In this document: one piece after another, positions 29,148-40,444 of the stretch | How positions within the stretch are numbered: position 1 is the stretch's first letter | How the letters are laid out: each line of letters opens with the position of its first letter | Assembly (NCBI GenBank): GCA_037074705.1 | Contig: CM073590.1 | Span: forward strand, 46,350,395 to 46,414,394 | Length of the DNA stretch: 64,000 nt | Source: Zhengitettix transpicula | Taxonomy: Eukaryota; Arthropoda; Insecta; Orthoptera; Tetrigidae | Direction of reading: 5' to 3' | Notes under the pieces: generated by a model | Database searches by the model: none | The model's input: only the letters and a program-made list of their open reading frames with translations | Told to the model about the DNA's origin: nothing | Position numbers and translations under genes: made by a program

Positions 29148-30543
29148 TGTAATAATTTACTTAAAAATTTTAATTAATGAAATTTGCCCCACTTTGTGGT
29201 AGTCAATTTGTAATAACCAACTTTAAATATTTAATGAAAGGAAATTTAAATTAAACAAAAATTTAAATTTAACAAATCAAAACAAATTTATTCACACAAA
29301 ATACAATTTAAATCTCTACTTTATTTCGCCACATTTAGATCAAATTTTACTAACAATTAATTTTACCTTTTGTGGCATTTAAGAAAATTTATACCTTAAT
29401 TTTTTTTCTACGAAGAATCAAACTCAAAATCTCAGGGTCTCCACTAGGCCTGATAGAAAGAACAAAATCCAATTACACTTGAAAGAATTGTACTGAATAT
29501 AGAAATTCAATATATTGAAGTTACTAGAAACGAAATCTGACCTTTCACCTTTAATTTACGGTTTACAAAATTATTTATTTTAAATCGCTACTTACAAGTT
29601 TTATGCTTTTGAGTTCGGGAACACACTTCACTTTAATAATGGCCACTCTGTGCATAAAATTTACACAGACATTTTACTGACACACGTTTCGCAACACAAC
29701 ACTATCCTTTCAGTATCCAAACTCCAGACTTCCGACTACTCGTATGGATGTTTCACCCGCGGCCAACAATCAATTTGTCTAGTATGATTGACAATTCCAA
29801 TGCGTATTGTCTTATTTAAAATGTTCTGGATCTCTCAACCTTCACCAAGACAGAATTCAAATCTGGTGTTCAACCTAACACTCCTTTCTCCTTACAGCTA
29901 TGACATCAACTTCTATGTCTTTCTCCTCTAAAATATCTTGCACAAACATTATTCAATTCTTACACCAACTTCTAAATTCTTCATTACTTTGGCTTTATTT
30001 ACTGCCAAAACCGCCCACTTTATGCCCACATCTCTTATCGATTACCAAACTCTGCTCTCTGCAACCACTTCCTCCTCCCTTTCTCTCTGACATCCAACCA
30101 ACTTGTTCGCTCTCTGCCTTCCAACTAACTTTCATCCACGTCCTCCCCTCCAGAATATTCCTTTTTCCCACAGTTTTGATTTCCCGCGTTCGGACCTCAT
30201 CCGGCTTTCTCACGCTAAGATAGATACTCAATATTGTTAGATAAACATTCCTTATCTAATATTTGTATGTCAACAAAAAACTGTTGTCATCGTTCCTTTT
30301 GGGTTTTGTTCCGATGTCCGTCAGACATTAGATCTAAGAGCCACTAAAGACCCTCAATTATAGTTATTCCTTTTGTGAGTCTTTTTCCGCTGTCAATCAA
30401 CATTCTTTAATACGAGCCACCCAAGATCCCCAGTCTGAGTTGGTAAACAGATTTTAAATATTGGCCGTCCACCTCTGGTCTGTGCCGTGAAACTAATATT
30501 ATGAAATTTAAACAAAATAATGGCATCCTTAACTCGGTATTAC
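29148..30543 (-). mobile_element. Solo LTR (L7)
   Basis: It starts TGTAATAATTTACT and ends CTCGGTATTACT. It contains CTCAGGGTCTCCACTAGGCC and CAGAATATTCCTTTTTCCCA, in the same order as L8. TA tracts flank both ends (29125-29147 and 30544-30557). Confidence 0.6.
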
Positions 30544-32329
30544 TATATATATATATGTTGTAATAACCCACTTTTGGATAATTATGATTATAGGAATTTA
30601 TATTAAACACGTTTTTAATTTTATCAACAAAACAATTTTATTAATCTAGAATACATTTTAATAAATCAGACTCTGTACCCCAGGGTCTTTACTGGGTTGA
30701 TAAGGAAACGGAACACAAAATTTACAATTAAACAATCCAGTTAAAATAAATGACAAACGAAATGAAACGACATCTGACTCATTTCCCGTATTTAACAATT
30801 TACAACTATGAATACAGAAAAAAATAAACTTAAAATCTGTCTGGTCCATGCAATTTGGATCTCTCGCATACCAGCACACACTCTCTTTATATAGGCACAA
30901 AGAGCACCAGGTTGCGCCTACACTCTGCTTTCACAGCCACCTCTCCTTGATGATGTTACCCTCATGACGAATTCCTCCAAACAACAAACTCTGCTGGCAG
31001 ACAAATTTCCACGACGAAACTCCTACCGACTGTTGATGACTGATGTCCAACTGATTACTCTCGGCCACCTAGCTTGGCCGATGATCTCTCCTGACGACTC
31101 TAAAACTGCCTCTTGAATGAATAAAACTCCTATTTATTTCGGCCACCTTAACTTGGCCTACCATCCGATGATCTCTCGTTACGTCTGCTGACTCGAACTT
31201 GACTCTCCTATGACTTTCTCGTACAGATTCTGCTACCACACTCCACGTCTATCACCTTCCAACTCTCACGTATAACTCGTCTGAGGTCTCCTGTCCAACT
31301 GTTCTCTGATCTCCAGTCCCACTGTTCTTTTATCTGTTTTCCCCCTCTCCAGAATATTCCCTTCTTTTCACAGTTTTTTAGTTTCCACGTTCGCCAAACC
31401 ACACCAGCTGTTGCCTTTCTCACGCACCGAGAGCCACTCAATACAATTAAAATAAATATTTCCTTTTAATATAATTGTATGTCCATAAAACTTCTGTCAT
31501 CATACATTTATGGTTCCGACCAGATGTCTGTCAATACCATTAGCTCTAAGCCGCTAAACGTCCAATTATAGTCTTCTCCTTCTCTAAAAGCCACTTATCC
31601 ATCATTTTATTATTATCCTTCTTTTATACAAACCACTCAAGAATCCCCAGTCTGAGTTGGTAAAAAAATGGATGAAATAAGAACAAAATTCATGTCCTTC
31701 TTAACTGGGTATTACATTATGCCCCAAATTTAATTTGAATTTTTTTTATAATTTTTTTTTGAGAAATTTATTTATTTTTTATTACAAAATTATCATATTT
31801 TGTCAGATTTCGTTAAACAATTTAATCTATTTTGTTGTTAATTAAAGGTTTGCAAATTTACGTTGAATATTGGTGCAATGTATTATTTATTTACTTTAAA
31901 TACTTGGTATTAAGATTTTAAATATGTTTTACTATTTTAATTAAATGTGCAAATTTGGCCTTAATAAAATAATTTTAAAACATTTACATGCCCCATATTA
32001 CAAATTATTTCTATGTTTGTGGGTGTCACCAAATCAAATAAAACCACTTAACTTAATAGCTACAACCCTTCATATCTTTTTAAATTCTTAAATTTTTATC
32101 AAATTTATCTTATCTTAAATTTTATAATTGAGAATAACTATTATTATTCATTTACTTATTTCTTTTAAAAATATTATTATTAATTTTTATGTTTTTTTTA
32201 TATTTTTATATAAAAATTTATTATTATTTTTTAAAATTATTTATATGTTAATTAAAATTCATGTAATTTAAACGTATTTCTCATCAATAGTTATTTAAAT
32301 CTTAACTCTATCCCGTGTCTCTAAACTCG

Positions 32330-32825
32330 AATAAGCCTTGACCTACATTCTTATCAAAATTCTCCAGCTGTTCATGTTTACTTCCGACCAGCTGTTCTTT
32401 GTTTACATCCGATCACATGTTCTTTGTTTACATCTGGTCACCTGTTCTTTGTTTACATTCTCCTCCCTCCATTCATCAAAGTTTATATCTTTTTTCCTAA
32501 ATTCAATATTTAGCTGCTATACAAAACTCCCAAAAGCTTGCTTAAAATTCTTTAGTCCCCATCAACTGTTCGCATTTCATGTTTGCAAACAAAACGCTTC
32601 TGTATTATTTCCATTCATTTCTCCCTTAAATTCTTCTAGCAATTTTCTATTTCCTTCACATTTTCCTCTGTCCTTCATTTACTATTTCACATGTTTCTAC
32701 TTCATTAACTTCAGCCCCTACCTCTATTTCTTCCCATATTTCATCTTTCTGCTTGTCAACACCTTCAACATCTAGTCCTTTAATCTCTCCTTTATCACTA
32801 TCATCAGTTTTATGCTCCATCACAA
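32330..32825 (-). pseudogene. Accessory 3' reading frame of the gypsy-like element
   Basis: It lies where an env gene would sit (after integrase, before the 3' LTR) but codes acidic, Lys/Glu-rich coiled-coil-like protein (KGEIKGLDVEGVDKQKDEI) ending VGQGLFEFRDTG. No signal peptide, furin-like site or membrane span is visible. The tail has about four direct repeats of a GATGTAAACAAAGAACA unit. Several stops and shifts break it. Confidence 0.5.
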
Positions 32826-33411
32826 ATAAATTCTTTCCTTTTACTCACATTTTACCCCACTAAACCTCCTATTTCTACTCCATCATCAAGTTTAATGAAC
32901 ATTGTAGCAACTGCCACAAAAATAGTAAGAAATTATAGAAATGTTTTCGGTCACGAATGCCGCTCGCCTATCCGCAAAACACTTATCAGTGATCCCCTAT
33001 CACAAAATGAATAAAGCGAAAATTTAGACCCCCCCCCCCCCGTTTTTCAATCAAAAAACAAGAAATCCATGTTACAATTGTTTTCTTTTTAAAACCTTCG
33101 AATGTTTTCATCATCCTACCCATCTCTGGTTAGAATTCATCAATATTCATTCAGGAAGAAAAGAAGAAATAGCTTTAGTTGAAATAGATTGAGCACCTAA
33201 TGGTGATGAAGACCAAATTATAAAAAAGAAAATTATAATTTGTTGCAAGAAGGCTCCCTAGGTTTGCTAGACCTATGATAGTTAAACACGACTATCCCTT
33301 CAGGTATAAGATGGAAGAATACAGTGTATTGAAACATAAGAAAATATCTCTGTAGCTGGAGTAACCACGTATGCCGCACGTGTGATTAACAAATAACGTT
33401 AATCCTCCTAA

Positions 33412-33850
33412 TTATACTCCTTCTGTTTCTCTTCTTTGATAATGTGGCATTAAATTAAAAAGATTAAATGGTCTAATTGTCCCTCCCTTATTGTCTTGAA
33501 TGTGATAATAATTTCTTGCCCCCTTCTTTACTATTTTAAACGGGCCCTGATATATTGGTAACAACTTAGCATTTATCTTTTTTATTGGGTCGGGAACTCT
33601 CAAACTTTTGACTAATACTTGATCTCCTATTTCAAATTGTATATCTTTATTTTTTTGTTTATCTCTTCTTCTCTGGGCTATCCTTTCCAAACATCGTTTA
33701 ACTTTCAGTCTTACTTTATTCACCTCCCAACCTGCATTACTAGGTGGATATTCAATTATGTTTCCTATTGGTAATTTTAACTGTTTTTCCTTTTGAACTT
33801 CCTCTGGAATATGCCCTGTTGCCGTACTATACCCTTCATTAATGTACCTT
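33412..33850 (-). pseudogene. Integrase C-terminal region
   Basis: It begins in the late integrase core region (EGYSTATGHIPEE) and continues EYPPSNAGWEVNKVR, ERIAQRRRDKQK, FEIGDQVLVKS, LPIYQGPFKIVKKG and NLMPHYQRR. The GDQVLV and GPFKI motifs are typical of Ty3/gypsy integrase C-termini, which bind DNA beside the catalytic core. The intact frame is 33723-33412. The DDE core is absent because of the deletion joining it to the reverse transcriptase start. Confidence 0.75.
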
Positions 33851-33879
33851 TCTACCCTTTTTAAATATTTTCCCTATTT

Positions 33880-34251
33880 ATCATGTTTGTTCATGCACAA
33901 TATTCTCAACTTGCTATTCCCCATAAGGGATTGGATATGTATGCCCTTTAAATATTTCGTGCGGGATCGTTTCTATATGGTACTCGCATTCCTTTAGCAT
34001 CCCGGGTTCTTTATATAAAAAAAAATTCTATTTCTTTCTATTATTTCCATTAACCTGACTTTCATGTTCGTATCAATTCCCTTTATTTCTTTTACCTGCT
34101 TCTCCAACTCATCTATTTTTTCTAAAGTTTCTATATTCATAATAAAATTTATTCTATCTATACAAGCTATATAACCCAACTTTTCATTTTCATTCACCTC
34201 CATCAAATTCCATTTTTCCTTGATTTCCCTTCCCTCAACGTTTCTAGCCAT
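33880..34251 (-). pseudogene. Protease-reverse transcriptase linker, truncated
   Basis: The frame 34251-33994 (MARNVEGREIKEKWNLMEVN, ETLEKIDELEKQVKEIKG) is the spacer after the protease. It continues, with a shift, into KEPGMLKECEYHIETIPHE and YPIPYGE, which correspond to the N-terminal lead-in of gypsy reverse transcriptases. The catalytic palm domain is absent. Confidence 0.55.
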
Positions 34252-34281
34252 CCCTTCTAAACTTTCATCCTCAAAATTTAA

Positions 34282-34632
34282 CTAGGCCTTCACCCTTCTA
34301 AGAAAATCCATTCCTAAAATGAAATCTGTAAACAAACTTTTTAACACTAAACAATTTATTAATAGTTTTTCTTCCTCGTGATTATTTTCCACTAGTGCCT
34401 GTCTTGTCACCTTTTCCCCTTTTCGGCCCAATGCACCATATAGTTTTAAATTAGTTACTGGCAATGATTCTTTAATATGCTCCTTTTCTTTTAACAGCTG
34501 ATACATGTTTTCTTTTATTACCGAATACATTGCTCCTGTATCCACCCATGTTTCTATCTCAATTTCGCCTATCTCTAGTTTTATCTTTGCCTGACAGCTA
34601 TTCACTTTTTCATCTTCTTCCTCTTCCTCCAA
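34282..34632 (-). CDS. Retroviral-type aspartic protease domain
   Basis: 116 residues. After an acidic run of Glu, the domain opens with KIKLEIGEIEIETWVDTGAM, holding the DTGA active-site motif of pepsin-like retroviral proteases. The second half has LFTDFILGMDFLRR, the expected ILG.DFL hydrophobic-glycine segment. Such proteases act as homodimers to cut the Gag-Pol polyprotein. This domain appears undamaged although its element is defective. It lies between the Arg/Gly-rich Gag tail and the truncated reverse transcriptase linker. Confidence 0.8.
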   Translation of the reverse strand: MEEEEEDEKVNSCQAKIKLEIGEIEIETWVDTGAMYSVIKENMYQLLKEKEHIKESLPVTNLKLYGALGRKGEKVTRQALVENNHEEEKLLINCLVLKSLFTDFILGMDFLRRVKA

Positions 34633-34759
34633 CAGGTCCTCCTGATTTGCTAAAACTTCTTCAACAATTAGTGCCCCAATATTTGCTTCATCATTATCAT
34701 CCGTTACATGTGCTGGAGCTTTACATCCAACATGTATTAGTTTAAATCATTTGATGTGC

Positions 34760-34990
34760 CCGCCACAGCGTGATCTCGCTGAGGGCTTTTTCCTTGTTCT
34801 CGACCTTCGTATCTACCAATTCCTTCTCTATCCTCATTATTTCTATCATACCTGTTTCCAGACCCCCTTCCCCTTTGATTATTACTGTCATATCTACTCC
34901 CAAACCCCCTTCCCCTCTGATTATTACTATCATATCTCTCCCTAGAACCCCTTCCACTATAATTATTTCTCTCGTACCTCTCCCAAAATT
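34760..34990 (-). repeat. Arg/Gly-rich tandem repeat in the Gag C-terminus
   Basis: About four repeats of 45 bp. In the minus frame that joins Gag to protease they read ERYERNNYSGRGSR, ERYDSNNQRGRGFGS, RYDSNNQRGRGSGN and RYDRNNEDREGIG. This RGG-like tract is positioned where many Gag proteins carry a CCHC zinc knuckle, and none is visible. RNA binding through the Arg/Gly box is inferred. Confidence 0.6.
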
Positions 34991-35154
34991 CTCTTCGAAT
35001 ATCTCTATTGTATATCCCTATTCTCCCCTGGCTGTTGCTCTCTTTCCTCTCTCTGCACTCCCATCATTATTGGTCTCTGTAACTCTACTCCCTCACATCC
35101 CTCTAGGAATTCTAACGCCTTCTGCACATTTTCTATTCCTGCTCCTAAGAAAAT

Positions 35155-36337
35155 CTATGCTATTTCAGGTCCAAAATGATCTCCCATTACTTTTACTAGT
35201 ACCTTCTCACTTAAAGGGTTATCCAAATAACTATTTTTCATAGAATATTCAGAAAAATATTGCGCCATTGTTTTTCCATATCCCAACCTATACCTATGTT
35301 CATATATAGATCTTATCACATGAGCTTGTTTTACGTCGCTCCAGTACTTTTCCAGAAATATTTCCTTAGCTTCTTCATACGAATCTCTAACTTTTAACGT
35401 ACTTTCAATCCACTGTATAGTATGTCCCTCTACAGCCTGCATTAATACTGTGTGCTTTAAGGATTTCGGGATCCCTTTGATCTCAAAATATTTCTGTAAA
35501 TCGTTTATGAATCTCTTTGGTTTAATTAATCCGTGTTCCTTAAATTTTGGCATTTGTAAGTCCAGGTTACCAAATGGGTTACTAGTGGACACGTTTCTTA
35601 ATTCTACCCCTTTTTCATTTTCTAATCTCAATTTCCCAATTTCTTCCTGCAACAATTTTAATCTCTCCTCATTGAAATTTTCCACTTCCCCTAATTTTCC
35701 TTCCCAAGTTCTCTCTGTTTCTTTTACTTTCATTATCATATCTTTCTGTACTATTTTAACAGTACCTTCTATTTTATTTTCTAAATTATTTTTTTCTTCT
35801 TCTAACCGCTCCAATAACTCTTGTTTTTGTTTACCTAAATCCTCATTAAATGTCTCCTGTATATTCCCTAATCTCTCATCATACTTTACTTCTATTTCAT
35901 TAATTTTTCCGGGACAATTTAATATTTTCTTCTCTAATTTTATTATTATCCTCCTTTAGCTCTGTCTTTAATTCTGCCAAATTTTTATCCCAACTTTCAC
36001 TCAAATCCGCTATATTCTTATTAATATCTGCCTAATTCTTATCCCATTTTTCACTCAAATCTGCTATATTTTAATTAATATCTGCAAAATTTGTATCCCC
36101 TTTTTCGCTTAGATCCGCCCTCATTCTTTCCAACTTTTCATCATTTTTCCTACTTATTTCTTTATTTTCCACCCTCATTCTTTCCAAATACTCTAATATC
36201 ATATTTCCACTATTCCCTCCCATTTGTCTCTGGGAATCATTAACAATCTTGTCACCTAAATCAACCAATTCCATTCCATCATCTTTAGACCTATGTAGAA
36301 CTTGTTCTAAGAACTCATCTGTGACTACCTGCTCCAT
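35155..36337 (-). pseudogene. Gag polyprotein region of the gypsy-like element
   Basis: The N-terminal frame 36337-36071 (MEQVVTDEFLEQVLHRSKD, GGNSGNMILEYLERMR) is Glu/Lys-rich and coiled-coil-like, and is broken from the next by stops near 36070 and 35940. The frame 35814-35155 runs from more coiled coil (EEKNNLENKIEGTVKIV) into a Ty3/gypsy-type Gag core: NLDLQMPKFKEHG, KRFINDLQKYFEIKGIP, HTIQWIESTLK, FLEKYWSDVKQAHVIR and MAQYFSEYSMKN. This core forms the capsid of virus-like particles in the family. A stop follows GPEIA, before the Arg/Gly repeat. Confidence 0.7.
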
Positions 36338-36750
36338 TGAAACACAATTTCCTCCTCATCCATTTTATTTCTAGTTTGATCATTTTAGCTGTTTTATTTT
36401 CCATTTCTACTTCTTTCTTATCTAATAATTTCTTTCAATTTCTTAGCAACATAAACTTAATAATATATTTACAATGCACATTTAATTACGTAATTAATCT
36501 TTAATAAATCCCGTAATTAATCCCAATTAATCACAAAATTAATTGCATGCACATCCTAACAAAAATATATTATTTTGCACCAATACCTCGGTTATGGTCA
36601 GATTTCGTTTTTTATTATTAATATTTACCGTCCTTTCCTTATCAAAATCGAGCCATTTTATGTAATACCCCACTTTTGGATAATTATGATTATAGGAAAT
36701 TATATTAAACACGTTATTAAATTTTATCAACAAAACAATTTTTTTAATCT

Positions 36751-38890
36751 ACTAGCTGCGTGCCTGGCGTTGCCCGAGATGTCATTTTTCTATAACCACC
36801 GATATGGCTCCAATTTCGGTTGCTTTTGCGCTATTTTAATGAAACACTCCTGGAACCCTATCCCTAAATGTGCATACTTCCCATTCCGAAGGGGGTTGAA
36901 GTCATTGACCAAATATATCGGCCGTTTTTACATAATAGAAGATGACCACCCCCAAAAATTAGCGATAATCAAAAAGTATTTATTCCACGCAAAAATCGGC
37001 CGATTACATTGTCTGAAAATTTCCACCCCAGCCCACCACCTCCAAAACCCGTCGCGTTATCCACGTTGTCACAATTAGACTCAGCGACATTCATGGTCAC
37101 TGAATTGATTCTAATCTCGGCTGTTTTTGCGTTTTTTTTATTTAACGTACCTCCACCCCACCCCTAAGCTTGCTCTCCTCACAGGGGATGAAATTACCCA
37201 CAAACAAAATCGATATACATAAAATGAAAGTAATTAACCCCAGAAAATAATTATCGCAAATATCGACCGTTTAACATGTTTGAAAATTTCCAACCCCCGA
37301 CCACTCTCGCTTCGGGGACTTTAACGGCATGTTGAATGACGTAATTAAACTCAGTGACAACTATAACCCCGGATTCAACTCCAATCTCGATAGTTTCTGC
37401 TTTCTTTTTATGTAATGCCACTTCACGCCCACCCTTAAGGGTGCACCCCTCTAAAGCCCTAAAGGGGTTGAAATTATACACAGAGAACATGTACAGAAAT
37501 TTTATGAATCTCATTGATGCCAAAATATATTTATTCGAAGCAAAAATTAGCCGGTTACCTTGTTTGAAAATTTATTCCCCCGCCCAACTGCGCCAATCAC
37601 CTCACCCCCCCTCCCCCACACCACCGTGAATATCCCACGTTGTCATAAACACATTAACCTATAACTCCAATCTGGGATTTATTCACGTTTCGACCGTTTA
37701 ACATATTTAAAAAATTTACACCCTTGCCAACACTTCCTTGGGGGAGTTAAACGGTTAGTTGAATGTAATAATTTAACTCATTGACATCAATTACCGTGGA
37801 TTCGTCTCCAATTACGGTTGTTTATGCATCATTATAATGTAATTCCACTCCACCCCCACCCTAAGGGGAGCTCCATTCCCAAACCCGAAATTGAAATTAT
37901 ACATGGGAAAAATGTAGAGAAATTTTATTAATCTAATTGATCACGAAATATATTTACTCGACGCAAAAAACTGCTGGTAAACATGTTTTAAAATTTCTAT
38001 CCCCCGTACACCTCCGCCCAACTTATCCCAACCCAGCCCACACCCGCGCGTTGCCCAGATTGTCACAAATAAATTATGCGATATCCATTTCCTTCGATTT
38101 GACTCGAATCTCGGTTGTTTTTGCATTATTTTCTTGTAAATACCCTCCACCCCCCTATCATTCTCCCCTATATCATGGCTACAAACAATCCAGAAAGAGG
38201 TTATATTAAATACATGGAACATGCAGAGAAATATAATAAATCTCAATGAACCAGAAAAATCATTATTAAACGCAAATATCGACTGCTTAACATGTTTGAA
38301 AATTCCAACCCCCGTCCATCCCCGCTTGAGAAAGTTGAACTGTAAGTTAAATGTCATAATTAAACACAGTGACAAATATAACCTTAGATTCGACTGGAAA
38401 CTCGAATGTGTTTGAGTAATGACAATCCTCCCCAATCCTTAAGGGTGCATCACTCCCATGCCTAAATAAGTTGAAATTATACACAGATAACATGTAGTGA
38501 AATTTTATGAATGCTATTGATCCAGAACTATATTGATTCGACGCAAAAATCGGACGGTTAGCATGTTCGAAAATTTTTTTCCACGCCGACCACCTATCAT
38601 CACTTGACAATTCCCACCAACCCCTGTGAGTTTCTCAGTTTGTTATAGCGACATCCATATCCCCGATTTGACTCGAATCTCGGTTCATTTGGCGTTAAAT
38701 ATATGAAACGCCCCTACACCCCCACACATAAGGGTGCTCCCATCGCATGCCGAAAGGGGTTGAAATTATACACACAACATCAGTAGAAATACAATCAATA
38801 TAATTAACCTTAAAAAATATTTATTCAACGCAAATATCTGCCGTGTTTGCATGTTCCAAAATTTCCATATCGCTAACCCTGCCTCTGAGG
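36751..38890. repeat. Degenerate tandem array, units of about 280 bp
   Basis: Roughly eight units share, in order: GTTGCCC or equivalent, GTCACAA..A, TTCGACTC.AATCTCGGTTG, TTTTTGC, CCACCCCCACCCTTAAGGG, GGGGTTGAAATTATACAC, AGAAATTTTATGAATCT, ATATTTATTCGACGCAAAAA and CATGTTTGAAAATTTCC. It starts CTAGCTGCGTGCCTGGCG. It lies between two truncated LTRs (36661-36750 and about 38891-39543), so it probably inserted there or the LTRs were joined through it. Short frames in both directions are by-products. Confidence 0.75.
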
Positions 38891-39543
38891 GTATAAAAGT
38901 ATACTGAGGATTATAAAGTCTAAAATTCAACCGAGAAAGTTACAAATTTTTAAATCCAAGTACAAAGTTAGGACAGCGAGATCATTTAGAGTCAGTGATT
39001 CATGGCCCTTTTAGTGTAAATTGTGTGCCCGAACCAAGGAATCTAAGTCTGGTACCAGGCGAACATTTTTCTAAGTAGAAACCAAGTTAATTAAGTTTGT
39101 AAACGATAGTTATAGGTATTCGTCAGATTTCGTTTGTATCTTTTTGGTTTTGTTTTGATAAATTCTATGATTGTAACGTAAATTCTATGATTGTTCTTTA
39201 CTTATCAAGCCCAGGTAAACGACTCTGAGAGAAGTGTTATCAAATTTCTAAACATTGACACTTTAAATGTATTTAACCTCAGAGAAAATATAGTTTTCTA
39301 TTAAATAAAATAAATGGTATCATAAAGTTTAAAGTAGTAATTATTTCTCGATCCTACTGTTAAAATAAAATAAACTGTTCCAGAACGAATTATCAATTTA
39401 ATCAAACTGCAAATTAATTGTTTAAATAATTCAATAAAATTTTTGTTTGTTAATTAATTAATCACTTTTATTTAATCATTACATTTTTGACTTCCACAAC
39501 GTAGGGAAATTCATTTAATTAACGTTTTTATCTATTCATTACA
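38891..39543 (+). mobile_element. LTR fragment, plus orientation (L9)
   Basis: It ends TTTATCTATTCATTACA just before a (TA)n tract. It contains GTCAGATTTCGTTTGTATC and CAAGCCCAGG..ACGACTCTGAGAG, matching the GTCAGATTTCGTTCTATTTG and GACCCTGAG regions of 24603-25601. The 5' part is missing where the tandem array ends. Confidence 0.55.
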
Positions 39544-39550
39544 GTATATA

Positions 39551-39589
<39 letters not shown>

Positions 39590-40150
39590 ATAAGATTTCA
39601 TTTGCTAAAAATTAGGATTTCTTTGACAGTGTATGAAAAACTGGATCCAAAGAGACTCAAATAAAAATTTAATATTGTGGATGATTGTTTTGATTAGGTG
39701 ACGGAGGCAGCAGGAACTTATCATGAAAAAAGTGTGTGATTATAATGGACGCGCGTTACAATGACTGCGATACGATCATGCACTCGATTATTTATTTGGA
39801 AATATTTGTAACCTTCTTGAATTAATAACTTAACCAAGATAGTGGTTGCGTAATTTAGTAGCTATGCTATTTTCGTTACGTATTAGTCAATGGACGTTGG
39901 ATGGTTTAAAAAATTTTCCACCCACAAAATAGTAAGATATTTTTAAGTAAATTTATTGCAATTTATGAACGTTTATCTAACAAAATCTTGCCTATTTGAG
40001 AAGAAAAATTTGTAGGACCACCAAATTAAATATTTTGTGTAAGTAAAGTAAATATTCTTTTGTTAGAGTTAAGGTTTTTTAATCAGGTTAAATAACATGG
40101 AGTTAGAATAAAAAAGTTATAAACATATATATATATATATATACTTATAA

Positions 40151-40440
40151 AGACATATTGCTATTCCACCCTTTTTGAGAGTAATAGATTACATGAGGTT
40201 AATCCACGTGGTGGCAACTTGCCTTTAATAGTGTAGGAAGGAATTTGTAAGGATGCGGAAGAGTAGAGGAAGGTAGCGAAGATCTAACTAGTGTCCCTGG
40301 CTATAGTTTTAGGATCATACCCGGAATTTCCCTAAAAGTATGCTGTGGACACGAAGCATTTCCTCGACCAGAATAGGAGGAAGCTAGCCGACTGTTCCAA
40401 TAGGAACAGAGAATAAAGGTTACCTTCTGCCCAAGGTATG
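40151..40440 (+). mobile_element. Interspersed repeat family, copy 3
   Basis: GAGAGTAATAGATTACATGA, GTTAATCCACGTGGTGGCAA, CTATAGTTTTAGGATCATAC and GACTGTTCCAATAGGAACAG run in the same order as copy 4 and as copy 1 in reverse complement. No coding capacity. Confidence 0.7.
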
Positions 40441-40444
40441 AATT

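Larger units (their letters stand above)
30559..36750 (-). mobile_element. Ty3/gypsy-like retrotransposon, pol largely deleted
   Basis: The minus-strand 3' LTR is 30559-31716 (TGTAATAACCCAC ... CTGGGTATTACA), with the purine tract TTTGGGGCATAAT just inside it. The first 90 bp of the other LTR are at 36661-36750 (TGTAATACCCCAC...), then cut by the tandem array. From the 5' side the internal order is: Gag coiled coil and core (36337-35155), Arg/Gly repeat (about 34990-34760), protease (34632-34282), start of the reverse transcriptase region (to about 33900), integrase C-terminus (to 33412) and an acidic 3' frame (about 32825-32330). The polymerase, RNase H and integrase core are missing. Classified by Asp protease and integrase features. 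Confidence 0.85.

Noticed and set aside
29900..30223. Long frames on both strands within L7 and similar ones in other LTRs (22935-23397, 31208-31441)
   Set aside because: They are in LTR sequence and differ between related LTRs, so they are chance frames in GC-richer stretches.
37941..38435. 164-codon minus-strand frame
   Set aside because: Lies inside the degenerate tandem array; the repeated unit makes similar frames by chance in several units and both orientations.
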